Positions 11,323-23,022 of a stretch of 64,000 nucleotides of DNA are shown here, piece after piece. Below the pieces are notes generated by a model. The model had not been told where the DNA came from and did not search any database. It was given only the letters and a program-made list of their open reading frames with translations. A program made the position numbers and the translations under genes. The stretch is from Sparassis latifolia. Its lineage: Eukaryota > Basidiomycota > Agaricomycetes > Polyporales > Sparassidaceae. Position 1 is the stretch's first letter. Every line of letters starts with the position of its first letter. The stretch covers positions 2,852,001-2,916,000 of the forward strand of contig CM031562.1 in assembly GCA_018466975.1 (NCBI GenBank), given 5' to 3'.

Positions 11323-14274
11323 ATGTCTTCCACTAAGCCTCTCCAATCTGACAATCTCTCTGCTAAATGTCAAAGCTCTCCCCACAAGGCCAAGCGTGAT
11401 AACTCGCGATTCGCTACCGGCGGCCAAACTCTGCACGAGCAACGACGGCATCTTCGTGAAGAAATGCGCGGGAAATTCATCGTGATGCCCGTGAACAAAT
11501 TCATGGACACGTTCGCTCCGGAATCTGAGGTGATGGCGAAGAAACCATTCAAGCCGAATTTCAAGAAGGCGTTCAAGGACATGGAGAACGTACTCGAAGG
11601 TACAGTACGAGAAGAGCAAATGTATAAACCTCTGGTGAGCTTGACCTTCTCCTGCACATCACGCATCTGACCGAGTCGGTTATTTCAAGGTCAAATGCGT
11701 CCAAAATTACAAGCTTTGCAAGGGGTATGTCCTCAAGCTGGTGCAGAACAAACCCGACAAGGCGGACCCCTCGAGGCAGAAGGTTGATGCAGCGCTGTTT
11801 CTTCCTGAGAATGCCAAGCAGAGAAAGACCTTCGACGATAGTAGGCCACATTGGGCACTTCAGCGGCTTTCGATTGAGTTCAAGAAGCATAGAACGGAGG
11901 ATGATCCTTTCGAAGATCCAAAGACGAAGGGCGAGGATGAAGATAACCTGCACCACGATTCTGAGCAGGGCGACGAGGTCCAAGTAGATGACGTGCACGA
12001 CGCGAACGACGATGACGTGGGCGATATGGACAATGTCTTCCTGGATGAAGATGAGACATACGGAGACGGTGACCCGACAATGGAAGACGATGAGGACGGC
12101 GACGAAGAGAATCCCCTTCAGATGGCTTATGGAAATTCATCCAGAGAGACCTTCGAGACAGCTTATGAGCCGCCCGCTGACCGACGAGCTGCGGTTCGAG
12201 GGCAGATTATCTCCTACGCCAAAATACTCTTCTCACGCCAACATCGCTGCTTCGCATTCACGATTCTCATCCTCCGTGATCTTGCGCGGATTATTCGCTG
12301 GGATCGGGCCGGTACTGTTGTCACGAACAAATTCAAGTACACGAACACCGAGTATCTTGGCAAGTTCCTGTGGCGATTCTGTAATATGACTGACAAACAG
12401 CAAGGATACGATACGACGGCCGTTGCTGTGAAATGCGGATCGGCAGACTACAAGCTCATGGAGCAGCTGGCCAGGAATCCACCAGAAGGTGCTGGCTCCG
12501 AGTACGCGAGGGAATCGTTCGCGAAGTCCATGCCCAATCTCTCGAAGGAGAATCCTAATGACTGGTCGTGTTGGAAACTGACCGTACATCCGGAAAATGG
12601 AAAGGCGACCGACGGCTCAGACCCTCGACCTGCAGGGAGGAATGCGCGCAAGAAGCCACGTTTGCAACATTTTTTGGTGGGAAAGCCTCATTTTCAGGCG
12701 TCAGGTATGACAGGCCGGGTTACACGAGGCTACATTGCGTACGACTGCCAGGATAACAAGTTCGTCTTCCTGAAGGATGTGTGGCGCGTAGACCTGCCAG
12801 ACATCGAAAAGGAGGGATACATCCTCCAGTCTCTCAATGACGCAGAAGTCGCAAATGTCCCGACTCTGGTTTGCCACGGGGACGTTCTAGATGTTGAAGA
12901 TGTCGGAAATGTCGTACATGTTGAACGACAACGGACGAAGACGGACACTTACTGGCACGAGTTCTATAGTGGACAGATGAACCCGATCAAGACCCACACA
13001 CATTATCGGCTAGTAGTCGAAGAAGTCTGTCGTCCGCTGAGCGATTTCAGGAATTCTTTGGAGTTAGTGATGATTATAGCACACTGCATCAAAGGTGAGT
13101 TATTATATCTCGAGTCCGCCACACCATATGTTGCTCACGGATCCTGTAGCTCATCGTCAGGCCATGAAAAAGGTTAGAATAACTCACCGAGATATCAGTG
13201 CAGGAAATATTCTCATGAATGAGAAAACTGCAACTATTAATGGCCGGCAAGTCCCCATCAGGGTGGGGATTCTAAGTGATTGGGAACTATCCAAACAGGT
13301 CGAGGACGAGGACGATGAGACGGAAGCCACAGACAAGGAAACAGGAGGCAACAGTCAGAAGGCAAGACAGCCTGATCGTACTGTGAGTGTCTGGTCAATC
13401 TCTTCACCGATCACGGATGCTTAATCTACACGCATAGGGAACATGGCAGTTCATGTCCGCTATTCTTCTGGACAGGCCTACCAGGGCGGTCGAGGTTGCA
13501 GATGAACTCGAGGCATTCTTCAATGTCTTGTTGTATTACCTCATCAGGTACACGAACAGTAACATCGACGACCCGGCCACTTTCATGTCGCAGTACTTCG
13601 ACGAATGCACCATAAACGCGGCTCGGACGTTGTACACCTGCAGCATGGCGAAACGGCTCGTGATGAAGTCAGGTGAGCTCATGGTGGATGTCAACACATC
13701 TGTGGAGTTCCAGTACCGCAATGGGAAGAAGCATCCATCCAATGAGCTCATTCGCAAACTTCTGGGATGGTTCAAGGCCCGGTACGCGGAATTCTCACTT
13801 GAGGACTGGCCCCAACAAGCCGCACGAAGAGGTCCTGCTGTCGATCACACTCAGCGTATGGATGAGGAATCGGAGAACGACGTCTCCGCAGATGACCAGG
13901 ACATGCTCGTTGAGGAGTACTTGCGACACCAGATGAAGGCTCAATCTGTGGCAGAAGGCATGTCGGAGGAAGTCTACGAAATGGAACCAGATTTTGACGA
14001 GAAGGCCCGAGAGATGCAGAAAGGTCTCGCTAACAACTTGAAGACTCACGATCAGATGTACAATTTGTTTCAGAAGATCTTTTGCGAGGAACAGCGCGAA
14101 TGGCCGAAGCACGACAAGATACCCGACCGAGTCCCCTCGAACTACAACTATGCGCGCTATAAAGAGAAGGGCCTCGAGCTTCCTGCGGCGCCGATTGCAC
14201 CTTCTGGCTCGAAGCGTCGTCTTGAAGCAGATCTGCAGTGCTCTCGTCAGAGCAAGCGTTCCAGAGTTGGCTGA
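11323..14274 (+). CDS. FunK1-type protein kinase, 928 residues, 4 exons
   Basis: Serine/threonine-kinase-like protein of the fungal-specific FunK1 family, expanded in mushroom-forming fungi. Exons 11323-11634, 11690-13094, 13150-13382 and 13438-14274 have clean GT-AG ends and join in phase to 928 residues with no break. The N-terminal third is charged, with a strongly acidic stretch at about 11930-12110. Kinase marks: the core begins near GYIAYDCQDNKFVFLKDVWR (about 12730), then THYRLVVEEVCRPL, the catalytic loop THRDISAGNIL (about 13180), the metal-binding motif as SDWE in place of DFG, and the family-typical GTWQFMSA just after the last intron. The C-terminus ends in a basic run (SKRRLEADLQ, KRSRVG) that could be a nuclear signal. 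Targets unknown. Confidence 0.93.
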
Positions 14275-14794
14275 GGCGTTTGGGACATGCTTCGGCCAGC
14301 TTGGTCTCAATGTCAGCGGCGGAAGACGACTTAGAGGCGGGGGATCCACTCGCTCGATCTCATTTCCGTCAGGACTGGACATCACGTTGCGGTATTTATC
14401 TTGCCATCATCATCACCATTGCATGTGTGCAACTTTTTATTTTCTTCTCTCATCTCTATTTTTATTGTGCTCACATTTGTTTAGCTTGTCCAAGATTGGT
14501 GTGATGGGATAGATTTGTTATTGTTTTGTCTCTGCAATGCAGAGAGAAGCACCGTACATCGTTTGGGATCGCAACAACCCTAAGTAGGAAGAGCGCAAGT
14601 ACGATATCAAAACATCAACGAAGAACGCGGCTTCGGCAGGGGCGCCTGCACCTGGCTGTCTCTTCGTAGAAACGTATGTAAGGCCGCCAGGATGCTGCGA
14701 ATGGTCCAAGCTTCCCAATGCACTGACCAAGATGGCTTGTACCATTCTCGCCATAGATGCGAATAGCGGTATGTTCGAATTCACTGATTCTTGG
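14275..14794. other. 3' flank of the kinase gene with an unexplained coding-like stretch
   Basis: On the plus strand about 14600-14760 one frame reads like protein (KNAASAGAPAPGCLFVE, then ETYVRPPGCCEWSKL), yet it contains a stop nearby and matches nothing I recognise. It may be decayed gene sequence. The dehydrogenase relic begins directly after it. Confidence 0.3.
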
Positions 14795-15374
14795 CAATGC
14801 GTGGTGAACGACGATCCACTCACAGGGGCTTGTTTCCTCAGGAATTGGGTTCTACATCGACCATGCCCCGGCATCGGGGAAGTCAGACGATAAACTCATC
14901 GTCCCCGCGTGCTCACTCGAGAAAGCTGCGTTATCGACGAGCTGCGTAAGCTCTGGGTCGCACCTGATCACGTCGACAGCGTCGCGCTCGACGTCAAGGA
15001 CGATGCCTGTATCAAGGCCGCAGAGAAGACCGTGCGCGAGCGCTGCGGAAAACTTGACGGTACGCTCATCTGCCTCTTGACCCGGAGACCTCACCGCCCT
15101 GACGCACTGTACCACAGTCACTGGGCCAGTCTCGATCAATAACGCGGTGATCGCGATTATGCCATCCCCGAGATCGACGCGCTGCGGTCGATATACATAC
15201 GGCACGATATATGATACGAATGTCTCCGCGTTGCCCTCATCACATCCATCTTCTTCCGGCTGCTCGTATGTACCAAAAGCCGAACCCGAATGTGCTCTTC
15301 CATGGACCAAGCCTAAGAGTGGCTTTTGGGAGAAGTTGCAAGGCGCGACGGAGTGTTCCACTATGGCATGGTAA
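14795..15374 (+). pseudogene. Decayed second copy of the short-chain dehydrogenase
   Basis: Matches the intact gene at 9317-10231 piece by piece: 14805-14833 to exon 1, 14842-14930 (SGKSDDKLIVPACSLEKA) to the start of exon 2, 14935-15060 (SVALDVKDDACIKAAEKTVR) to its end, 15165-15235 to the first part of exon 3, 15265-15300 (MYQKPNPNVLFHG) to the end of exon 3, and 15312-15374 (KSGFWEKLQGATECSTMAW) to the end of exon 4. The frame is broken several times and the middle, including the serine strand and the YSASK active site, is deleted. It therefore cannot encode an enzyme. The two copies flank the kinase gene in the same orientation. Confidence 0.85.
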
Positions 15375-15431
15375 TGTATTCGTATTCTTCCGATCACTTA
15401 TCGAATGAAAGTAAGTGGATCGCACCTCGAC

Positions 15432-16791
15432 TTAGGACGCATCATCCGGAGAGGAAACAGGCTCTGTAACTCGCTGATGGTCATGTACGCTCTGGTGAGA
15501 GTGCCTCCGGCCATGGACTGTGTTCCGAATACGCTGTTTGAGCGACTCTCTGGATCGCTGTCTGCCCAGAAGCGCAGACTGCTCTTGGGATGCTGCAAGA
15601 AGCTCTTGTGCTGGCACCCGCTCTATAACTGAATCTGCGGTTGCGTTTTCCCCGCTCAGTGCCTCGGGGGAACTGTCGCTTACTGGCTCCAGGTACAACC
15701 TAAATGATCCTGGCCGTACCTCGGCTCGATGTGCACGTTTCGTCTGTCGTCGTGTGCCATTGTGAGCCTGGAAACATAATGGTCAGACGTCGTGATGTTG
15801 TGGTTGGATCTTGGGGGAAATACTACGCACGAGATAATCCTGCAAGCTCCTACGACCGCTGTCTGACTCCAAGAACCTGTCAAATTGCTCCAGCGCATAC
15901 TCGCGCTCCTCTTCCTGCCCTTGCCCGATTCCTTCACTAAGTCCCTCCGCCCTCCCAGCATCCACGCCTTGATCGTACCCGGCTGCCTGCCCAGCCTGAA
16001 AACCTTCTGACCTTCCAGCTGCATAACTTTCCTCCCGACTAGCCGTGTAGCCCTCTGTGCGTCCCTCCTCAAACGCCATCGCATCCGCTGAGTCCGCAGA
16101 GCCTCTCCCGAGCTCCCGCCGCCTCACCTCCTCACGTCCTTGCTCGAGAGCCTGATACTCTCGCAAGACCTGCTGTGCCTTCCGCGCACCATTCACGGCC
16201 TCTGCCGCTCTCCTACGCTCCTCCTCTAGTTGCCGCCGCTCCTCCAGAACTTGCACTTCTGCACGCCGCAGATCTTGCGCAGCCGTATCCTGCAGCATCT
16301 GGACGCGCTGGACCTCCTCTTGAGCGAGTGCAGCGTCCATCTCTGCCTGGCGCCGAGCGGACTGCTCTGCAACACGCACTTCCTCCTCCTTTGCGAGTGC
16401 TTGTGCAGCACAAGCACGCGCCTCGACGTCGTCCGCGCGGCGCATCTCATACTCTAGCCGCTCGCCCGCCTCGCGCAGGAGACGTCGCAGGCGGTGGGCT
16501 TCGCGCTCCTCTTCCCCAAGCACGACCGTGAGCGCATCTGCGGTGTCCCTGGCCCCGGTACCGCCGTGCGTTCGATCGGCATGCGCGCGGTTGTCGGTTC
16601 TTCGGTCGCCCAGACTCGAGGTAGACTCTTGCCGTGCGTGCCTGTGCACCGCTGAGAGCAGGTCGGGGTCGTGCAGGAATTGGGTGACGGGCGTAGGCGA
16701 GTATGTTATGTCGTGGATCTCCTGGAGGAGGCTAGGTGTCTCTGTGAGTGATACACAGCTGTTCTAGCGGTAGTGGTTGCTCACTCGTCAT
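15432..16791 (-). CDS. Coiled-coil protein with a deca-GX3-type repeat (function unknown)
   Basis: Exon 2 (16741-15831) and exon 3 (15767-15432) join cleanly through a 63-nt intron. A 7-nt first exon at 16791-16785 followed by a 43-nt intron brings the sum into phase (417 residues), but this start is the weakest part; the first exon could be longer. Residues about 60-200 form a charged Glu/Arg/Gln-rich helix expected to be a coiled coil. A block follows with Gly (or Ser) at every fourth residue for 13 steps, including GRSEGFQAGQAAGYDQGVDA, at about 16060-15910. That spacing resembles the deca-GX3 motif of Yae1-type proteins, which in yeast act in Fe-S delivery to a ribosome-biogenesis ATPase; shared function is not claimed. 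The C-terminal 110 residues are Ser- and Arg-rich. Confidence 0.72.
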
Positions 16792-17499
16792 GACTGTGGT
16801 GCGAGGGCAGGATATCTGTCTCTGGTGGTTCGTGTGTAGTGCCAGTGTTGCTGTTACGGTTGGAAGAGCTCTCTGACGCGGATGAAGACTGCATGGGCAA
16901 GCAGTATCGTGCAATGTGGTGTGTCTGAGAGCGGAAAGATCGCGATGATGCATGGCGATGCCTGGTTCAAGCCTGGTTTCGTGCCTTTGAGCTACTTGCT
17001 GGTCAATGATGCTGGAGCGATAGCCGGGACCTGGAACTTGACGAGGCAAATCATACGGGGTCTGGGCGCATACTGTGTATCTGCATGTTTTGATGAAGTC
17101 GGGTGGTACCTGAGCTTGTAAGGACGCTAACCGTGACAGATGCTAGCTAGGCTCTTGTACTTAGTTTGCCCCAGACTGTGACAGGCGCGGCACGTCACAG
17201 TCACGAGGGCGCGTCTTCGAAGTCTCACGCTAAAGTCCGAATCATTTCCGAAGAACGACTCTATCCTCAAACTTCGCTTGAGTTGTTGTACGTGTTCTTC
17301 GCTGGATTCGTTGTCCTCAGTCTTTTGCACTTGATTTCCTGAGTATCGCATTTACATCAATAGACGTATTTGGGACATGCCTTTGCCAGTGTGTTGATCC
17401 TATCTACTGGAGATTTGGTCGGTCATCAACTGCGATAACACTGAAGAAGCAATTCGTTACTATTGATATCGCTGTTCGTGGACGTGCAACTTCTCTGTC
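16792..17499. other. Region upstream of the coiled-coil gene, no gene recognised
   Basis: Probably the upstream part of the minus-strand coiled-coil gene and the worn 5' end of the monooxygenase relic that becomes recognisable from about 17500. Confidence 0.35.
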
Positions 17500-18490
17500 A
17501 TTTGAATTGACAACTCGCTCGTTCGATATACGTGAAGGCTTCGGATATTGGCGGAACATGGAGGGTGAGTGGTGACTTGGAGTAGAACCCACGTCCCTGG
17601 TCCTAATTGGGCAAATACTGCACAGGGCTCGCCTCGAAGTACCACTTGTTCAGCCACATAAAGTGCGATGCAAAGGCGGAGTCTGCAGTGTGGGACGCTG
17701 AGAAGCAACTGTACGATGTCGAAGTGAAGAACATGGAGTCTGCAATCAGGCATATAACAGCGAGCATCCTGATATCTACTATTGGATATCCCGCTGAGCC
17801 GATATTTCATCGGGGATTGAAGGGACTGGACATCTTTACTCCTCGCTGTTCCATTCTGCTAGGTTGGACCACTCTGTTGATCTGCGGAACAAAGGAGTCG
17901 CCGTTGTCGTCAATGTTTCGTCATCGTGAGTTCGTCCACTGATATTGATCTCTCTTGCTGTTCAGCGTAATGGCCGGGGCGCAGTTCATCCCGCATCTGA
18001 TGGCAGATCCGACTGTAGAAGTCGTGAACTTCCGTCGCTCGCCTTATTGGTTCGTCGATCTCCCGAGTCTTCTTGTTTTCATTCGATATACGTCGCTGCC
18101 TTTCACCGACAGAAACGCTGGGAGTATTCAACTTTGAGTATTCGCCCATGTTCCATTTACGATGCAGTCATGGGTTCGGACTATTGGGCTGCGTTTCGCC
18201 GACCGGGTATGCGCTGAACTCACAGAGGTGACCGAGTGGCATCCTTACCAAAACAGGTGTGCTGCCGCCAACTGTACTCTGCCAACCGTCCATGGTCGCT
18301 ATCCACCAGGAGTGACAAGAAGGAGATTGCACGAGGAAAGCAGAAAGCTAATTAAATAAACGCATGGTTTTACAATGCCCTAGATCACGCCTGCAAAGGA
18401 GTGAGCCGCTATATCGATGTGCCATGGCATTCAAGTTATACCGGCATGATGATGGATATCACTGTCGAGGGCTAGGCTGAACCGACTGTG
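17500..18490 (+). pseudogene. Ruined FAD-dependent monooxygenase (Baeyer-Villiger / cyclohexanone monooxygenase type)
   Basis: Recognisable pieces appear in family order: VKASDIGGTWR just before an intron (about 17535-17568); SKYHLFSHIKCDAKAESAVW (about 17635-17695); TASILISTIGYPAEPIF (about 17760); a degraded second nucleotide-binding loop split by an intron, GVAVVVNVSS then AGAQFIPHLMADPTVEVVNF (about 17895-18030); RSPYWFVDLPS; and traces of the C-terminal part to about 18490. The glycines of the second GxGxxG motif are lost, frames change repeatedly, and the first Rossmann motif and the segment after GTWR are missing. I conclude it is inactive. It might originally have belonged with the neighbouring oxidoreductases. 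Confidence 0.72.
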
Positions 18491-20949
18491 CTCGCTGGTG
18501 TTCCGAGTCTTGGTGGTATGGAGTACTACGCATGTTTGCATGTTATCTTCAAGTTTGTATCTCACTCATGTGTCTCCTCGCATCTTCAGATTTCTTGATA
18601 CTCCGATAATTACAGTATTTCTTGTCGTCAGCGGTCCACGAGAAACAAATGTGCAGGTCTATAAATATGGTACTAGATTTCATCGTTCAACTCACGCTGC
18701 CAGTTGACCACTCAGTATTGCCGCTGCACTAGAGTGGCTAGTATTGTTGGATCTACCCTCCCAACGATAACAAGCTTGCCCTTATTATACGACTCAAACC
18801 CCCCAGGTGCATACCCCTTTACTAGGTGTACAGATGCAAGCGCACAACCTTCGCATTCTCGCGGCATCAGACGACTTTGTCCCCACTCCCCGTATGAAGG
18901 CCGTATGATTCATGCATTTGCCTAGCATACTCAGGCTCCAACCCCCCCTGGAGTTCAACACATTTTGACGCCTCTCCGTCGCCCAAGAAATTCAAGATCG
19001 ACATGTCGAAGGGAAAACCGAAGGGGAATGATTGATCTACCCACAAATATCTAGTCTGCTTTCATTTGAGGGGTAAACACCGGCTCGCCATTTCAGAGTT
19101 ACATAAGCAGGTTGATCTCCGAAACGCGTCGCGTCGATCTTGTAGAGCACGACGCGTTGCCTTCTGCCAATTACCCCGAAATCGGTATTTCGTCCGTTCC
19201 AGTGGTACGTAGGTCTCTGCGATGTTACTAAATCGCGTGAACCGCATCCACAGGGATGTATTTCACTCACTTCGGGCGGTACAGGATGCTTACTATTCCA
19301 GCTTGCGCGTGCGACCAACCCGATTCGTTCACTTGGTTGTTCGTCCCATTCGCGTGTTGTCTCTAGTGCTCGGTGTCCGACTCTCGTAAACAAATCTGGG
19401 TGGTGATTGCGATACTTATACGCCCACTGGCAGATACCCACCCAACGCACATCTCCGGGCGAAACTTACTACCCCCAGGCCACCTTCCTCGAGATTTTGG
19501 AATCCAGTATCTTGGATAATTTGAAGGCTAAAATCCGCATTGGTCAGGCACCTGAGTACCACATGCTTTGGCAATCGATTCGAGCATGGTGAGGCTCGCG
19601 TTATTTCCTGTTCCGGTATCTTGCCTTCCCGTTCTAGTACGCTACGTGTCCTGTTCATATTATAATCCAGGGTTGAGCACCAGTGGACCCTACCTGTGAA
19701 CACCGAAAAACAGTCAGTACGTCGCAATACATGAGGGAGTCGTAGGAAATTTACGCTTCGCCGTCATAGAAAACAGATAACAGGGACACGCCCTCGGAGG
19801 GATCATCCAGAAGCGTTATGAGACAACGATCGATTGTCTCCTTCGTGTCTCCAACCACTATGAGATCTCCTAGTCCTGGGAATGGCGCCACACTCAAGAG
19901 TAGATGCAGAGGCTTGTTCGGCCACAAGAACGACTCGGACATGCCCGTCTTAAAACTAGCGTGATGTCTCGTTCCTCGCTCTGGGTGTTTTCTCCTAGTC
20001 CACGCGAAATGTCTTGAGTGTAGAAGTATCATTTCTTTGCATGAGGGCGGAGACTGGCAGTCGTGTAGCGGGAGACCATGCACTTGACTAGAAGTGTTTT
20101 CATTGGATATACAACGTCTACCACGCACGGATGATGAGTAGCAACTGGTAGTACTCCGCTGGTTCTAGGCGAATGCCTGCCATCTGTTAAAAGTGCTGAT
20201 TTTGTGATGCAATTGACGTGACTTTTCACGAATCTGAAGTCTAGCAGACGCACTTACCGACATAGGGCCAGTATAGTACTACTAGCAGTCTTGCTCCGAA
20301 AGCACTGACGCGAATTGACGTTCCCGCTCCACAAGCACGGAGAGCCGTGCAATTGGTCGCCTATCGTCACCCGTAGATGATTGTATATTACAGCGGATTC
20401 GGAAAAGCTTGACCATGATGGAAATCACGATTTTTTCCGGCCTGACTTGATATCTTGTCGAGGTTCGGAACCCCCGAACCTCTCTGATATGGCGTTGTCA
20501 CTGCCAGGATTCGTGCTACGTCCCGCGAGTAAACAAGTCTGCTAGTTTGTCGACGTGCAGCACCAGGGTCACCAAGACGTGAACTGCAGGCTCATGCACA
20601 AGCTACAAGAGGAGCAATGTTTCCGCTGAATGGACCCCTTGTCTAATCAAGTTCATGGAGTTGACAGTCTGGTCAAAAGTAAAATGTTCCACCTGAAAAA
20701 GGCGCATCTTAAGGTCACCCCAAAATGCTGCAATCGAGCGGAATTGCAGCTAGCAACAGTCCGACATGGTCATCCATTGGAAAACCATGGTGACATCGAT
20801 AGGTCGAAGAAAATAGTCTCTGCACACTCGTTACACTGTGTGCTGCATCCCTGGGTCCTGGCCGTCGCAGATTCGAAAACGTAGAACAAAAATTAAGATA
20901 GATAACATCAGAAGTATTGTATTCATGGTCGCAACTCAACTCACCTAGG
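18491..20949. other. Gene-poor stretch with unrecognised minus-strand frames
   Basis: Two minus-strand frames look partly protein-like: 20128-19751 (with LLLSVAPFPGLGDLIVVGD) and 19450-19037 (with ERIGLVARASWNSKH), the latter with a possible intron whose acceptor is near 19207. I recognise neither and see no clear start or splice chain. The stretch 19200-19270 is closely similar, in reverse orientation, to 23545-23605, so part of this region is dispersed repeat. The remainder up to the BTB gene shows nothing. Confidence 0.35.
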
Positions 20950-21933
20950 CTATGAATCACTCCCCCAACCTTCGACAGTGACTCCCATAAAGGAGGGCAG
21001 TTTTGACCAGACCTTGCGCCGCCCTTCCAACTCCGCGGCTGTGACCATGTCCGCACATTTATCGCATACGCCCAGTTGGAAAACAGCATTCCATTGAGTC
21101 AACGCATAAAAAGATCCGTGCACTTCTCGGTGAGCCTTCGCTGGTAATTCTCGCAGCTTGACGGTGCAATTCCACTTCTGCGAACACGCCGGGCTAGCTT
21201 GGTCCAGTCTCAGCACCCAACGCAGCTCTCTTGTGTTGGCCTCCATAAGTTTGACTCTCCCCTCGACACATCGTTCCAAGTCTTCTTGGGAAAGCTTCTC
21301 TGAAGAGCTGTGGCGCATGCCGTGCAAGAGCGTGTGAGTGTCTAAGCAGCAACAACCGTACAGTGCGCTCGGGAGAACACTGTCCGTCTGTGTCAAACGC
21401 ACAAGATTGACCGCAGCTATGGCATCTTCTGGCTTCATCGTCACATACGCACTCCCATCTTCGTCAAGCTCGCACCACTCCTCAAAGTCTGCAGGAAAAC
21501 ATGCTCCAGTGCACCATCTCTGAGTGTAGTCATCTCGTATTTGTGTCCTAAACGTATCAGGGATAGGACCATGGAAAACTCCACAGGACCGGAGCTCAGA
21601 CTGAAATATCTAACGTAGAAGATTATCAGCATAAGCCGATGAAATGTGCGGCGAGAAAACATACCGCTGGCTATCGTACAGCATTGTAAACAAATGTTCG
21701 ATGTCTAGCGCGGAGTCGGAGAGCTGTATTCTTGGGGTCTTCACTGATGTCAACACGACTGGCGTGACAGACTCCAAGAGGATGCGCATTACGCTTGAAT
21801 CCCGCGAGATCAACCCGGAATGTACACAAAACGCGACATTTTCAGCAACAACGATGACGTTCCCGTCATGAAACCACAATCTCTGGTGTCTTGCTGGCTC
21901 TTGACTGAGCTTCCTTACGGGCCCTTCCGACAT
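20950..21933 (-). CDS. BTB/POZ-domain protein (agaricomycete type)
   Basis: BTB domains mediate protein-protein contacts; this kind is common and unstudied in mushroom genomes. From 21933 the protein shows the BTB start FHDGNVIVVAENVAFCVHSG, the conserved VMRILLE helix, QLSDSALDIEHLFTMLYDS, then after an intron (21664-21610) YFSLSSGPVEFSMVLSLIRL and HKYEMTTLRDGALEHVF. A carboxy-terminal region follows, with many Cys (YGCCCLDTHTLLHG, CVEGRVKLMEA) and a stop at 20950. Between ALEHVF and PADFEEWCELDEDG the frame slips by one base at a run of four A (21496-21499, T on the coding strand); five would restore it. No intron can bridge this, so the gene is either damaged or misassembled here. Confidence 0.8.
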
Positions 21934-22081
21934 TGGTCCGATCCTACAAAGATTCAGCAGCTTAAATGGCAGAGATAGACTTCTGTACTCTTACATTGGA
22001 GGATGCGCTACCCCATTGAGAGTTAGGCTCGTTAACCAGCCTCTAGTATATAGGAAGAAGGATTCGTTCCTCTATATAGAG
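21934..22081. promoter_or_regulatory. Upstream region of the BTB gene with two TATA-like palindromes
   Basis: Contains AGTATATAGG near 22043 and CTCTATATAGAG near 22070, about 110-140 bases upstream of the start at 21933. Either could serve as a core promoter; the spacing is a little long. Confidence 0.3.
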
Positions 22082-22455
22082 GCTAGATCCTCGTAGGAGG
22101 AGCGTCTGAGAGGTCCCCCGTGGGAACTGCGGAGATCGAACATGCCGACGGCAAAAACGCACACGAAACTTGTAAGGCAAATGCGGATGAATCAGGACAC
22201 ATCTCTGGTACAGGAAATATGGAGGTAATCACCATGCAGTACAATGCGATTTTTCCAGCATTATCAGGAGATGCAATGACTATACTTTGCAAATATTCAT
22301 GTAGGGTAGCGCGGCATCCGCCGCTCCAGTTCGCGTCATGATCATGTGCAAATCATGTGAGGGGTCGCTGCCGTTTGGCCGATGTCAATATTCGAATCAC
22401 TGGTTCCCACGGGGGACCGGGGACCTCTCAGAGGCTCCTCCTATGAGGTTCGAGC
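22082..22455. mobile_element. Small terminal-inverted-repeat element (MITE-like), about 370 bp
   Basis: The left end (22082-22127) and the reverse complement of the right end (22402-22455) match over about 45 bases, both carrying TAGGAGGAGC, CTCTGAGAGG-like and CCCCCGTGGGAAC blocks with a few differences and one small insertion. The inside has no transposase-like coding. I could not find a convincing target-site duplication, so the exact ends and superfamily are open. Confidence 0.7.
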
Positions 22456-23022
22456 TTAATTGAGAGTGTGAAACAAAGAAGAGGTAGATTAGTAGCAACC
22501 ACGGCAGGATCCGCTACCTGGTAAGGTGAAGAGAAGTTAAGCTAGTGAAGCTTAAGTCGAGCACGCGAGGAGACAACAATATATTTGACGCATAGTACTG
22601 CGCTAGCACGAGCGATAGGACTCGGGAGATACAATTAATAAGGTCAGTACAATGCACTCAACTCGGTGGGAGATACAACTTGAAGTACAATAGTTGAAGC
22701 TTGAAGCTTCACATCGGATGCTTATCTCGCGGTGATGCGCTTCGAAAGGATATTTGTTAGTCTCCCAAAGGCAGACTACAAAATCAGTCCTATGAGAGGT
22801 GGGAGGGACGGACTGATATAGGTCTGCTTTCAAACGCGCCCCTTTAGCCATCACTCGCCATTTCACTCATGAACGACGATGCCGAAGCAATGCCGAGATT
22901 CCGGCCGTGTTGCCGGCTGCGGGTTCCTGCACGAGACAGTGGCTTTTGGGTTGTTGCATTGCGTTAACGCATTCTCGACACCCTCGTTCATGTACGCCAT
23001 CGTGAAATATGCACCCGTATCA
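22456..23022. other. Spacer between two inverted-repeat elements
   Basis: No gene seen; short frames only. Contains a GAAGCTTGAAGCTTC palindromic run near 22687. Confidence 0.35.

Noticed and set aside
14518..14874. Minus-strand frame of 118 codons between the kinase gene and the dehydrogenase relic
   Set aside because: It overlaps the start of the plus-strand relic, and its protein shows no motif or splice context.
16175..16649. Plus-strand frames across the coiled-coil gene
   Set aside because: Mirror frames of a repetitive GC-rich coding region; the minus strand has a clear periodic protein.
496..18490. Secondary-metabolite gene cluster
   Set aside because: There are several oxidoreductases but no polyketide synthase, peptide synthetase, terpene synthase, transporter or cluster regulator, and two members are dead.
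21666..21933. BTB gene as a pseudogene
   Set aside because: Only one single-base shift at a homopolymer interrupts an otherwise fully conserved protein, so a sequencing or assembly error is at least as likely; kept as a gene with a flag.
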